Positions 21,766 to 30,817 are shown, counted from the stretch's first letter. The stretch: 35,149 nucleotides of DNA from Firmicutes bacterium UBA5559 (GCA_002425705.1 DIMT01000022.1:1-35149); one strand, 5' to 3'. Numbers and translations are program-made. Notes: generated by a model not told the origin, from the letters alone.

Positions 21766-24700
21766 TTAGGCTAGTTTTTCAACCTGAATACCGGTGGGAT
21801 GACCGTTAAGGTCGTACTTTTCAAAATCCTCACTGCTGTAGTTCAGTTCTTCTGCCAGGGTTTCGGTTCGGATATACTGAATATGCTTTTCAATGGCTTC
21901 CTGCACCTCCGGATCAGCTTGAATCCGAATGCGGATATGATCCATCATTTCAAAATCATGCTGCTTCCGAAGCTGCTGCACCTTGGAAACCAGTTCTCTG
22001 GCCAGGCCTTCCTGAATCAATTCAGTAGTAATTGTGGTATCCAGGATTGTGAACAGGTTGTTTTCCATGGCTACCGTGAAGCCTTCCTTGGCGGTGATTT
22101 TCACTTCCACCAGGTCTTTGTTCACCCTGGTCTCTTCTCCCCCCACATTCAGAAGGATTTCCTCCCCTGCTTCCAGTTTTACTGCTGCTTCTGCCCCGTC
22201 TGCTGCTGTCAAAGCCGCTCCGAAGTCTTTGATCTTACCGCCAAAAACCGGGCCTGCTACTTTAAAGTTGGGCTTGAGGGAAAAGTTCATATACTGATCC
22301 AGCTGTTTCTCGAAGACCACTTCCTTCACGTTCAGCTCGTCCATGATCAAAGGCGTCAGGTCGCTGATCAGATCTTCGTACTTTCCGTCTACCAGAATCC
22401 TGGTCAAGGGCTGCCGGACTTTGATTTTTTCTTTTTCCCGGGTGCCCCGTCCCAGGCCGACCAGATCCCGGACCAGGTCCATCCTGGATTCTACATTGGC
22501 ATCAATCAGACGCTCATCCGCTTTGGGATAAAAGGCAATGTGCACCGATTCTTCTCCAGTCAATTTGGTGAATACCTCATCAGCCAGGAAGGGGGCAAAG
22601 GGAGCGATTAATTTGGATACTCCGACCAGGACCTCATAGGTGGTCAGATAAACCGATTTTTTATCCTGATTCAGTTCTTCCTGCCAGAATCGCCTTCTGG
22701 CTCGTCGGATATACCAGTTGGAAAGATCCTCTGTCACGAATTCCTGAATCTTCCGTACGGATTTCATGTGATCATACCGGTTCATTTCTTCGGTGACTTC
22801 CTTCACCAGTTTGTTGTACTTGGACAGGATCCATCGATCCAGTTCCGGCCTTTCTATCATAGGCACTTCCATTCCATCGAAGGAAATTTTATCCTGATTG
22901 GAATAGAGTACGAAGAAATTATAGACATTCTTCAGGGTTCCGAAGAACTTGCTTACAACCTCTATCAGGCCATCTTCATCAAACTTTGTAGGAGACCAGG
23001 CCGGAGATACATACAGAAGATACCAACGGGTAGCATCCGCCCCATATTTTTCGAACAACTCAAAGGGATCTACCGTATTGCCCCTGGATTTGCTCATCTT
23101 CTTCCCTTCCTTATCCAGGATCAGGTCATTGACCAGAACGTTGCGATAAGGGGAGGTTCCCTTAATAAAGGTGGAAATGGCCATGAGGGAGTAGAACCAG
23201 CCTCTGGTCTGGTCGATTCCTTCGCAGATGAAATCTGCCGGGAACAGCTCTTCGTCAAACCGTTCTTTGTTTTCGAAGGGGTAATGATGCTGGGCAAAAG
23301 GCATGGCTCCGCTGTCAAACCAGCAGTCCATCACCTCGGCGATTCGTTCCATCTGCTGGCCGCAATGAGCACAGGTCAGGTGGACATCATCCACATAAGG
23401 CCTGTGAAGCTCAATGGAAAGGTCAATTTGCTCCACGGCTTTATCCACCAGCTCCTGGCGGCGGCTGATGCATTCCAGGTGGCCGCATTCACATCGCCAG
23501 ATAGGAATAGGAGTGCCCCAGTAACGATTTCTGGAAATGGCCCAGTCATTGACATTTTCAAGCCAGTTTCCGAACCGCTTTTCTCCGATAAAATCCGGGA
23601 ACCAGTTGACTTCATTGTTATTAGCTACAAGCTGATCCTTCAGCTTGGTCATTTCAATGTACCAGCTGGGCTTTGCATAGTAGATCAGCGGAGTAGAGCA
23701 TCTCCAGCAGTGGGGATAATTGTGCTCCATTTTTTCTTTGCCGAAGATCTTATTTCCCTGAGCCAGATACTTGATGATGTCGATTTCCAGCTCTTCTTCC
23801 ATGACAAACCGGCCTGCCCAGGGTGTTTCCGTGTATTTTCCTTCTTCATCCACCGGGTTGGGAACCGGCAGGTCGTACCTTCTGCCTGTCTGATAGTCGT
23901 CTTCTCCAAAGGCCGGTGCCGTATGAACGATTCCGGTACCGTCTTCTGTGGTGACATAATTGGCGCAGGTTACATAGAAGGCCTTCTTATCGACCTTCAC
24001 AAAAGGCATCAGTTGCTCATATTCCAGATATTCCAGGTCCTTGCCCTTCATTTCTGCCAGCACTTCGTACTTTCCTGCTCCCAGAACCTTGTCAGCCAGG
24101 GCCTTGGCCACATAGAACACCCGGCCCTCTTCGTTGCCTTCCAGCATCCGGGCCCGGACATAATCCACTTCATACCCAACGGTCAGAGAAACATTGGAAG
24201 CCAGGGTCCAGGGGGTAGTAGTCCATGCCAGGAAATATTCGTCGGCGTCCTTCCGCTTGAACTTGGCAGTGATGGTATTGACCTTCACTTCTTTGTATCC
24301 CTGGGCTACTTCATGAGAGGCCAGTCCGGTTCCGCACCGGGGACAGTAGGGAAGGATTTTGTGCCCTTCGTAAATCAGGCCAGCCTTGAAGAATTCGCTG
24401 ATGATCCACCAGACCGATTCAATATAATCGTTGTCCAGGGTGATGTAGGGATGATCCAGGTCGATGAGGTAGCCCATCCGCTCAGTCATCTCCCGCCACA
24501 TGCCTTCGTAAGTAAAGACCGACTCCCGGCACTTGGCGTTAAACTCTTTTATTCCGTACTTTTCGATGTCCTGTTTTCCGGACATGCCAAGCATTTTTTC
24601 CACTTCAATTTCCACCGGCAGACCGTGGGTATCCCATCCGGCTTTTCTCTTCACTTCAAACCCCTGCATGGTCTTATAACGGCATACCGAATCCTTCAGA

Positions 24701-24885
24701 GTTCTGGCTATGACGTGGTGGATCCCCGGTCTTCCATTGGCTGTGGGGGGGCCTTCATAAAACACAAAAGAGGGCATCCCCGCTCTGGTCGTCACACATT
24801 TATGCAGGAGATCCTCTTCCTCCCATTGTTTAGCCTGCTCCATCTGTAGCTGGGCAATGGCTTTTTCTGATAATTTTTCAAACAT
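21766..24885 (-). CDS. ileS: Isoleucyl-tRNA synthetase, type 2 (eukaryote-like)
   Basis: 1039 residues; charges tRNA-Ile and edits Val by its CP1 domain. The class I HIGH motif is replaced by GIHH (residues 54-57, NGRPGIHHV), while KMSKS is intact (596-600, followed by RGN). GWDTHGLPVE is present. The CP1 editing core is recognised by LAWTTTPWTLASN, and the anticodon-binding domain by the WYIRRARRRFW region. The sequence style and the GXHH signature belong to the IleRS2 clade, known for mupirocin resistance. ATG 24885 follows AAGGAG at ~9 nt. Transcription is under an Ile T-box just upstream, and a strong terminator follows. Confidence 0.95.
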   Translation of the reverse strand: MFEKLSEKAIAQLQMEQAKQWEEEDLLHKCVTTRAGMPSFVFYEGPPTANGRPGIHHVIARTLKDSVCRYKTMQGFEVKRKAGWDTHGLPVEIEVEKMLGMSGKQDIEKYGIKEFNAKCRESVFTYEGMWREMTERMGYLIDLDHPYITLDNDYIESVWWIISEFFKAGLIYEGHKILPYCPRCGTGLASHEVAQGYKEVKVNTITAKFKRKDADEYFLAWTTTPWTLASNVSLTVGYEVDYVRARMLEGNEEGRVFYVAKALADKVLGAGKYEVLAEMKGKDLEYLEYEQLMPFVKVDKKAFYVTCANYVTTEDGTGIVHTAPAFGEDDYQTGRRYDLPVPNPVDEEGKYTETPWAGRFVMEEELEIDIIKYLAQGNKIFGKEKMEHNYPHCWRCSTPLIYYAKPSWYIEMTKLKDQLVANNNEVNWFPDFIGEKRFGNWLENVNDWAISRNRYWGTPIPIWRCECGHLECISRRQELVDKAVEQIDLSIELHRPYVDDVHLTCAHCGQQMERIAEVMDCWFDSGAMPFAQHHYPFENKERFDEELFPADFICEGIDQTRGWFYSLMAISTFIKGTSPYRNVLVNDLILDKEGKKMSKSRGNTVDPFELFEKYGADATRWYLLYVSPAWSPTKFDEDGLIEVVSKFFGTLKNVYNFFVLYSNQDKISFDGMEVPMIERPELDRWILSKYNKLVKEVTEEMNRYDHMKSVRKIQEFVTEDLSNWYIRRARRRFWQEELNQDKKSVYLTTYEVLVGVSKLIAPFAPFLADEVFTKLTGEESVHIAFYPKADERLIDANVESRMDLVRDLVGLGRGTREKEKIKVRQPLTRILVDGKYEDLISDLTPLIMDELNVKEVVFEKQLDQYMNFSLKPNFKVAGPVFGGKIKDFGAALTAADGAEAAVKLEAGEEILLNVGGEETRVNKDLVEVKITAKEGFTVAMENNLFTILDTTITTELIQEGLARELVSKVQQLRKQHDFEMMDHIRIRIQADPEVQEAIEKHIQYIRTETLAEELNYSSEDFEKYDLNGHPTGIQVEKLA

Positions 24886-24905
24886 GCTCTTCTTCTCCTT
24901 TAATT

Positions 24906-25137
24906 AAAAAACCCTAATTCGCTATAAACGAATTAGGGACGATTGTAAACCGCGGTACCACCCTAGTTGCAATAAATGCCACTTTAATCTTATTCAGTTG
25001 GAGCTCCGAAGTGATTTTCACCTGCGCTTCACCGATGGTCTCTCAGCTATGACCATCTCTCTGTAAGGATCTTACCCGCGGCTACTGTCTTCCTCAACAC
25101 CCAATTTATTCATGCAAGATCACAATCCTGCATATAC
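24906..25137 (-). promoter_or_regulatory. Ile-specific T-box riboswitch leader of ileS
   Basis: The T-box sequence AGGGTGGTACCGCGG is at 24964-24950. The specifier codon is ATC (Ile, 25015-25013) in the context GAAAATCAC. The AG-box region with CAGAGAG and GAGAGACC is near 25045-25075. The terminator is a 10-bp stem CCCTAATTCG/CGAATTAGGG (24938-24912) with six Ts (24911-24906). Uncharged tRNA-Ile would bind and favour the antiterminator. This accounts for nearly all of the 301-bp gap between ileS and the diguanylate cyclase gene. Confidence 0.95.
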
Positions 25138-25143
25138 CCTCTC

Positions 25144-25172
25144 ATTTTACCCAACATTCGGAGTGGTGTCAA
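25144..25172 (-). promoter_or_regulatory. Promoter of the ileS T-box transcript
   Basis: On the minus strand TTGACA (25172-25167), 17 bp and TAAAAT (25149-25144), right behind the stop of the diguanylate cyclase gene. Confidence 0.8.
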
Positions 25173-25186
25173 GACGGAAATCCATC

Positions 25187-27295
25187 TCATGTTCGTTCGT
25201 GTATCGTCCAGATGCCTTTCCCTTTTCGCTTCGATTGATAAAGGGCTTCATCCGCATAATGAAGAATCTCATCATAACTAAGGGTATTGCCATCCAGCCA
25301 GAGAAGACCTCCTGACATACTGACAGGCAGCCTTTCCCCATCAGGGAAAAGGAATCTGCTTTCTGTCAGATGCGCAAAAAATCCGGCTACATATTCAGAA
25401 AGTTCCTCTTTTGAATCCCAATCCCGGAAGAAAAGCAGAAATTCATCGCCGGATCGTCGTCCCAGTATAGTATTGTTTCTTTCCGCCAGAGCCTTTAACT
25501 CCCGGACCGATTCCAGAATATACTGATCTCCCCATTGGTGTCCATAGGTATCATTGATGGGCTTCAAATTGTCCAGGTCCACCATCAGCAAAGCCTGACA
25601 GCAAGAAGAATCCGATTCGACCCTTGCCCTTTCCACCTGGTATTGAAAGGCTTTCCGGTTCAGGAGCCCAGTCAGGGGATCCAAATCCCGGTCCTTCCGA
25701 ATGGCCTGCTTTTCTTTCATTTCCGGTGTGACGTCCTGCATGATCCCTTGAATAATATTCCCATCCCGAACAGAAGTGTATTTAATCCATCGATCTCCCA
25801 CTTTATAAATATGGGTTTCTTCCGGCTCCGGATTTCTAGTAACTTGCTCCAGAAGAGCCAGAAAGCCTTCCCTGGAATCGTGAAATTCAATCTGATCAAC
25901 CGGAATACTCAGAAGGTCATAGAATCCCTCTGTTACAAAAACCTGATCCTGATCATCCCTCAATTCAAAGGCTCCGATAGGCACATCCAAAAGGCCGATG
26001 ATACGGGATAAACGGGATGCGGCTTCCATCCGGTCTTTGTTCGCTTCTGCCATAGCTGCAGCCAGTTCATCTACTTCCAGAAGACCAGTTTTATCCATAG
26101 GCAAAAATCCTTCGTTTTTCTTTTCCCGGACAAAGCCGGCCAGCCTGACGATGGGTCTGGTGAACCGGTTGCTGAAATACAACCCTCCGGCTGTACCTAA
26201 AACAAGGGCAACCAATAGGGCACCCATTATGATATATTGAATTCGGTGAACATAACTAAGCAAGTTGTCTTCCCTCATCAGTCCAACCAAAGACCACGTT
26301 TCCTCTTCGTAAGGCGTATTGTTGCGATAAAGGCTAATGGGCATGATGCAAGAATACAGGGATTCCTTGTTTTGTTCATTGAACAACCGATAAATGTTCA
26401 GATTTTCATCTGCGGTTAACGGAATCAGTGGTTCATCCGCAGAAAGAAATCGTTTCTGGAGTGCTCCGGTAAACAGGATCGGCATCATGGGGCTATCCGG
26501 TTTTTCCTGATAAACCAGCACATAGCCCAGTCCGTCCTTTGGCTGTAAATCGGTTTTCGGCAGCAGGGAAACAAGATAGTTTAGCGTTACTTCAACACCA
26601 AGTATCCCCCGGAGATTTTTATCCTCATCAAATAATGGAATAGAATAGGTAATGATCGGCAAATCCTTTTCTGTCAAATGAAAAGGTGGGCTCCAGTATC
26701 CTACCAGACTGGCTCTTTCACAATCCGCAGCCGCCCTCATGGGCCTTTCAAAAAACAAATGGCTTTCACCGGCAGGACGGTATCGATAACTCCAGGTCTG
26801 GTCCAGAGGAATCCGCTGCTCCTCCCCCACAGAATCCGGCCCCATCAGCAGGTAAATATCATTGCTGCTGTTTCCGTTGGTAAGAGGATCGTAATCACGA
26901 AAATGCAAGGCTGGATAACTGCTCTCCCCTGTCTTGTCCGCTAAAATCAGAAAAACCCCGGTGGTCTGAGTGCTTCGGAGCATAAAAATCAGATCCTCCG
27001 ACACCAGGTGAAGGATCTGGTCTGAATCATCCGGGGACTCGGATATTTTTTCGCTGATGGCGGCGGTAAAGGGGTCTAGGTTCGTCCAGCGGTTCTTCAT
27101 CTCTCTTTCAAGATAATTCTTCCTGCCCGAAACCTTTTCGTAAAAATTCTGGTAAGCATTCAGCTTTCCCTGCGCCAGAACTCCTCCACCGATCATACTG
27201 AATGTCAGCAATGCAGTCTGAAGAAATATAATCACCAGAATCAATGCGGTCAAGCGAAATACGATGGAGTTTTTCTCGTAGAACCTTTGCTTCAT
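25187..27295 (-). CDS. Membrane diguanylate cyclase with extracellular sensor, HAMP and PAS domains
   Basis: 702 residues. Membrane span 1 is about 12-38, a large extracellular dCache-like sensor about 40-350, and membrane span 2 about 352-376. Then come a HAMP region (NRFTRPIVRLAGFV), a PAS-like region (about 425-530) and a C-terminal GGDEF domain (about 545-700). The active-site loop is RRSGDEF (Ser615-Phe619), i.e. SGDEF; DGC substrate residues DPLTGLLNR and VDLDNLKPINDTYGH are intact, so activity is likely. The inhibitory RxxD site is absent (RNNT stands there). It should make c-di-GMP in response to an outside signal. It starts 13 bp after the solute-binding lipoprotein gene, with a weak ribosome binding site (GTGAG), so the two are coupled. 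Confidence 0.9.
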   Translation of the reverse strand: MKQRFYEKNSIVFRLTALILVIIFLQTALLTFSMIGGGVLAQGKLNAYQNFYEKVSGRKNYLEREMKNRWTNLDPFTAAISEKISESPDDSDQILHLVSEDLIFMLRSTQTTGVFLILADKTGESSYPALHFRDYDPLTNGNSSNDIYLLMGPDSVGEEQRIPLDQTWSYRYRPAGESHLFFERPMRAAADCERASLVGYWSPPFHLTEKDLPIITYSIPLFDEDKNLRGILGVEVTLNYLVSLLPKTDLQPKDGLGYVLVYQEKPDSPMMPILFTGALQKRFLSADEPLIPLTADENLNIYRLFNEQNKESLYSCIMPISLYRNNTPYEEETWSLVGLMREDNLLSYVHRIQYIIMGALLVALVLGTAGGLYFSNRFTRPIVRLAGFVREKKNEGFLPMDKTGLLEVDELAAAMAEANKDRMEAASRLSRIIGLLDVPIGAFELRDDQDQVFVTEGFYDLLSIPVDQIEFHDSREGFLALLEQVTRNPEPEETHIYKVGDRWIKYTSVRDGNIIQGIMQDVTPEMKEKQAIRKDRDLDPLTGLLNRKAFQYQVERARVESDSSCCQALLMVDLDNLKPINDTYGHQWGDQYILESVRELKALAERNNTILGRRSGDEFLLFFRDWDSKEELSEYVAGFFAHLTESRFLFPDGERLPVSMSGGLLWLDGNTLSYDEILHYADEALYQSKRKGKGIWTIHERT

Positions 27296-27308
27296 TTTGT
27301 CTCACTTT

Positions 27309-28754
27309 TCAGATTTGAATTTTCTGACCCTGTGTTTTCAAGTCTTCAAACCACTTTATAAATTCATCCCGGCTGCTCATTCGGGCAATGACATCCTCTC
27401 TGCTACCGCCCTCCCCAACCTCTCGATGGAGTTTTTCAAGATCTTTCCGGACCTTTTCCGACAAATGATTTTCCAAAAGATTTCTCATTTCATAACTGCC
27501 CGAAAAGGGTTTGTTGTTGTAAAGAGAATAGTTTTCCAGCATATCGACGGAAGTCTTGATAGCCTGCCCGATAGCCGGATTACTAAGATCCGTTTCCTCC
27601 AGTGCTTCCAGAAGCAGGCCTGCTTCCAGCGCTTCTTTCATCACTGGAAAATATCCGGTAGAAACTGCAAACTCAATGTTTTGTTCCGGCTGGGTAAACC
27701 AACGGAGAAATTCAGCAGCACCAAATTCATGGGCCGGATCGCTGTTGATGATGCACATCCCTGCTCCCTGCTGGATCACAAAAGGATTTCCATCCCGGAA
27801 ATAGGGATAAGGCAATACCAGGGGATCTGCCTGAACCACCTGACTTTCGCTCAGGGTAACCTCCGTTGGGAAATAGGCCGATCCGGCAGTAGATCCGGTG
27901 TAGGCCAGTACTTTTCCTGTTTTAGCATCATCGGAGCTGAAACGTCCTGATTTGGTAAAGTATCCCTTCAGATAGGGAATATAATAATGATTCCAAATTT
28001 TTTCCGCTGTCTCTTCCCTTAAATTCAACACAGCGCTCCCATCCTCCTGGTAGGAATAGAGTTCCTCACCCAGCTGCATGGAGGCTAAAAGCATGTAATT
28101 GGCATTGGCGTCCAAACTGAAAAAGCTTTTACCCGTCTCGTGATAGTATGCTTTGGAAACCTCCAGCAATCCTTCCCAGGTCTGAATATCCTGATCGGTA
28201 TATCCTCTGGAGTCAGCAAAGGACCGCCAGGAATTCTCATTGACAAAAAGGGCTTCAAAGGACTTGGCAATAGGCATGATGTAGGGCTCTTCACCGGTTC
28301 CAAAACGACCTTCTTCCAGAAACTCCGGCCGATACCGGCTCAGTTCTTTTTCAGAGAAATACTTCTCCAAGCTGACTAAACCGACGATTTGATGAATCCG
28401 CATGGCGTTATCCGGATAAGCAGCAAAAATGTCCGGCAGGGGATCGGTCCCCATATCCTGATTGGCGGAAGCAAAAACAGCATCAGCCAGTTGCCCCACA
28501 TCTCCCAGACTCAGGGCATCTACGGCGATTCCTTTTTCCATGCCCACTGTTTCATTGAATTCATTGACTAGAGCGTCAAATTTATCCTTGATATGGCCAT
28601 TGTAGTAGTGCCAAATGGTAATCGTCACCGGATTTTCAGGATCCAAAGGAGACTGGGGGTCCTTGCTTCCACAAGAGGATAAAAGGGAAGCCATCAGGAC
28701 CAGGATCAGCAATAAGGGAAGTTGCTTCTTTGCGAGAATTTGTATCTTCTTCAT
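27309..28754 (-). CDS. Extracellular solute-binding lipoprotein (family 1), no transporter nearby
   Basis: 481 residues. The signal peptide has a lipobox LLSSC (Cys28). The mature protein has the family 1 solute-binding fold: VTITIWHYYNG near its start, DIFAAYPDNA, a GAGMCIINSDP segment and AAEFLRWFTQPEQNIEFAVSTGYFPV in the C-terminal lobe. Such proteins usually bind sugars for an ABC importer. No permease or ATPase gene is near; instead the next gene, 13 bp on, is a diguanylate cyclase with an external sensor. The protein may therefore present its ligand to that sensor rather than feed a transporter (inference). ATG 28754 follows AAAGGAG at 8-9 nt. Confidence 0.88.
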   Translation of the reverse strand: MKKIQILAKKQLPLLLILVLMASLLSSCGSKDPQSPLDPENPVTITIWHYYNGHIKDKFDALVNEFNETVGMEKGIAVDALSLGDVGQLADAVFASANQDMGTDPLPDIFAAYPDNAMRIHQIVGLVSLEKYFSEKELSRYRPEFLEEGRFGTGEEPYIMPIAKSFEALFVNENSWRSFADSRGYTDQDIQTWEGLLEVSKAYYHETGKSFFSLDANANYMLLASMQLGEELYSYQEDGSAVLNLREETAEKIWNHYYIPYLKGYFTKSGRFSSDDAKTGKVLAYTGSTAGSAYFPTEVTLSESQVVQADPLVLPYPYFRDGNPFVIQQGAGMCIINSDPAHEFGAAEFLRWFTQPEQNIEFAVSTGYFPVMKEALEAGLLLEALEETDLSNPAIGQAIKTSVDMLENYSLYNNKPFSGSYEMRNLLENHLSEKVRKDLEKLHREVGEGGSREDVIARMSSRDEFIKWFEDLKTQGQKIQI

Positions 28755-28784
28755 GGGAGGTCTCCTTTAAATGTTTAGGCGGAA

Positions 28785-28812
28785 TTTATAATATTATCGG
28801 CCAATTTCACAA
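28785..28812 (-). promoter_or_regulatory. Candidate promoter for the binding protein/diguanylate cyclase pair
   Basis: On the minus strand TTGTGA (28812-28807), 16 bp and TATAAA (28790-28785), ~30 bp before the lipoprotein ATG. The AT-rich surroundings allow other choices. Confidence 0.45.
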
Positions 28813-28843
28813 AAAGTTTACCTCCTTCAGTCAAAGAGACGAA

Positions 28844-29566
28844 TCACTTGATCCGGATGTAATAGGAACGGCCTTTCATCTTCAGTTCCAGCACCGGAAT
28901 GGCGCTGATCAAAGCCGAAAGTTTGGAATAGCCATAATTACGGGTGTCAAAATCCGGCTGCCTTTTCACCAGTATATCTCCCAGCACGGACAGATTGAGC
29001 CAGCCCGCTTCATCAGACATATCCTCAATCAAGGGCAGAATCTGATTCGTGATTTCTTTTAATTCCTTCGGCACTGCATCGATGCTGGGGGATTTAACCT
29101 GGTTCTTATCCACTTGTATCAGGGATTCCAGGTACTTGAACTGACCGCAGGCGGCGATAAAGGGACTTGGGGTCTTTTTTTCTCCCATACCGATGACGTA
29201 CATCCCGTCTTCCTTCAGTCGGACCGCCAGTCGGGTAAAGTCACTGTCACTGGAAACGATGCAAAATCCGTCCACGTTTTCCGAATACAGAATATCCATT
29301 GCATCGATGATCAGGGCTGAGTCGGTGGCATTCTTACCGGTGGTATAGCTGTACTGCTGAATCGGCGTAATGGAGTAACTGAGAAGCACTTCTTTCCATG
29401 CCGACTGCCGGGTGCTGGTCCAGTCTCCATAAATTCTTTTATAGGTGGGCACCCCGTGTTTGGATATTTCATCGAAAATATATTTAATGTACTTTTGTGA
29501 CACGTTATCTGCATCTATGAGAACGGCAATCCGCCGCTCTTCTGCATTGTTGTTGATCCTTGCCAT
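28844..29566 (-). CDS. NYN domain (LabA/DUF88) protein with C-terminal LOTUS/OST-HTH domain
   Basis: 240 residues. The N-terminal PIN-like NYN domain carries the acidic metal site: VLIDADNVS (near residue 18), KNATDSALIIDAMDIL and VSSDSDFTRLA. After a linker rich in Lys/Ser/Pro, the last ~75 residues match the OST-HTH/LOTUS fold (ILPLIEDMSDEAGWLNLSVLGDILVKRQPDFDTRNYGYSKLSALI). NYN proteins are predicted RNases and LOTUS domains bind RNA, so an RNA-processing role is likely, with target unknown. ATG 29566 is chosen since AAGGAA lies 5-6 nt before it; it starts 1 bp after the dapB-like stop. The last gene of the sfp-EamA-recX-dapB run. Confidence 0.88.
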   Translation of the reverse strand: MARINNNAEERRIAVLIDADNVSQKYIKYIFDEISKHGVPTYKRIYGDWTSTRQSAWKEVLLSYSITPIQQYSYTTGKNATDSALIIDAMDILYSENVDGFCIVSSDSDFTRLAVRLKEDGMYVIGMGEKKTPSPFIAACGQFKYLESLIQVDKNQVKSPSIDAVPKELKEITNQILPLIEDMSDEAGWLNLSVLGDILVKRQPDFDTRNYGYSKLSALISAIPVLELKMKGRSYYIRIK

Positions 29567-29567
29567 A

Positions 29568-30338
29568 TTATTCCTTTCTGTCAATGATGACATCTTCCAT
29601 CCGATAGAGACCAGGACCCTTGTCTTTCATGAAAAGAGCTGCCTTACAGGCCCCTTCTGCATAACAATCCCAGCTATGGGCATGGTGGGTGATTTCCAGC
29701 CGTTCCCCCCGGAATCCGAAGAGGACCGTGTGGCTGCTGACAATATCCCCTGCCCGAACAGAATGATAAACCGGTGAAATACCATTGCCTTCCCCAGGGG
29801 CTGATTGGATGACCTGACCCAGCTCCAGAGCGGTACCGCTTGGAGAATCCTTCTTGTCCCGGCTGTGCATATCGATGATCTCAATGTCTGCAGTTGTACC
29901 GAAGGATGTTGCCGCCTGGCTCAGCAGCTCTTTCATCACGTTCACTACAAAAGAAGTGTTAGCAGCCCTCATAAGAGGAATGTCACGGGAAAAAAGAACA
30001 AATTGGTCCTCCTGTTCTCTGGTGAATCCGGTGGTCCCGCAGATGAGGGCCTTTTTATTCTGATGACACCACCTTAAAACTTCTATAGATAATTCGGTGG
30101 TTGAAAAGTCGATGACTAAGTCAAAGTCCGTTGGTGCTTCGTCCAGGGAACCGTAGGTCAGGGCTCCAAGAGCCTCCGGAAGTCCGGCGGCCAGGGCGAT
30201 GTCCTTCCCTATATAGTTTCTGCCCGGCGTTCCCACTCCACCCACAATCTGCAATGCAGGTTCTGCTGCTGCTGCTTTAACAATCAGCCGATCCATCCTG
30301 CCGGCAGGGGCCATTATGATGATTTTAGTCCGTTCCAT
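29568..30338 (-). CDS. dapB: Dihydrodipicolinate reductase (DapB) family protein, divergent
   Basis: 256 residues. The family pattern is clear: CGTTGFTREQ, AANTSFVVNVMKELL, the active-site segment EIIDMHSRDKKDSPSGTAL and SVRAGDIVSSHTVLFGFRGERLEITH. DapB reduces hydroxy-tetrahydrodipicolinate on the way to lysine and diaminopimelate. Two departures are visible: the nucleotide-binding loop reads APAGRMD instead of the usual GxxGRMG, and the E. coli HHRHK motif becomes HSRDK, keeping the first His and the Lys. It may be a working variant or a paralogue; no other lysine gene is adjacent. ATG 30338 lies inside the recX end (14-bp overlap) after GGAAGGG. Confidence 0.8.
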   Translation of the reverse strand: MERTKIIIMAPAGRMDRLIVKAAAAEPALQIVGGVGTPGRNYIGKDIALAAGLPEALGALTYGSLDEAPTDFDLVIDFSTTELSIEVLRWCHQNKKALICGTTGFTREQEDQFVLFSRDIPLMRAANTSFVVNVMKELLSQAATSFGTTADIEIIDMHSRDKKDSPSGTALELGQVIQSAPGEGNGISPVYHSVRAGDIVSSHTVLFGFRGERLEITHHAHSWDCYAEGACKAALFMKDKGPGLYRMEDVIIDRKE

Positions 30339-30804
30339 CTTCTACCCTTCCTTTCCTGCATTCCTCGAGAACCCTATAAATCAGTTCTGCTGAGTAACCA
30401 AGGGAACCGAGCCGACGTCCGATCCGGGCCGTGGTTTTTTCGTCAGCTGCCATCCCTCCAGTGATTTTAAGTGCTTCTCTGCGGGCTTCCCGGATATCCC
30501 GCTGAATCAAGGATCCTTCTTCCTCCTCCCAACGATGCAAAGCCTCCTCCATGTCGGCAACGGCGATACCCTTTTGAAGCAATTCCTGCTTCATCCGGTA
30601 AATGCTGCGGCCTTTCCTGCCGGCATAACGGAAATACTTTTCAGCATAAGACCGGTCGTTGATATAGTTCCAATCCTTCAGCTCCTGCATCAGTTTGACT
30701 GCGCTGCTTTCATCAAATCCTTTTCCGATCAGATGCTCCCGGACTTCCCGGCACGTTCTGTCCCGATTGGCCAGGAATCGCAGGGCCGTATCCCGGATAT
30801 CCAT
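30325..30804 (-). CDS. recX: RecX-like regulatory protein
   Basis: 159 residues, at the short end for RecX. Three-helix repeats are visible: ALRFLANRDRTCREVREHLIGKGF, then LKDWNYINDRSYAEKYFRYAGRKGRSIYRMKQELLQKGI, then GRRLGSLGYSAELIYRVLEEC. RecX proteins bind along the RecA filament groove and limit its activity. ATG 30804 follows GGGAGGGAG. It overlaps the dapB-like gene by 14 bp and follows the EamA transporter gene by 13 bp; no recA lies nearby. Confidence 0.88.
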   Translation of the reverse strand: MDIRDTALRFLANRDRTCREVREHLIGKGFDESSAVKLMQELKDWNYINDRSYAEKYFRYAGRKGRSIYRMKQELLQKGIAVADMEEALHRWEEEEGSLIQRDIREARREALKITGGMAADEKTTARIGRRLGSLGYSAELIYRVLEECRKGRVEDGTD

Positions 30805-30817
30805 GGTACTCCCTCCT

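Noticed and set aside
22768..24849. A 693-codon open frame on the plus strand, opposite ileS
   Set aside because: It is an antisense shadow of a perfectly recognised synthetase; its translation has no domain, no ribosome binding site and an odd composition.
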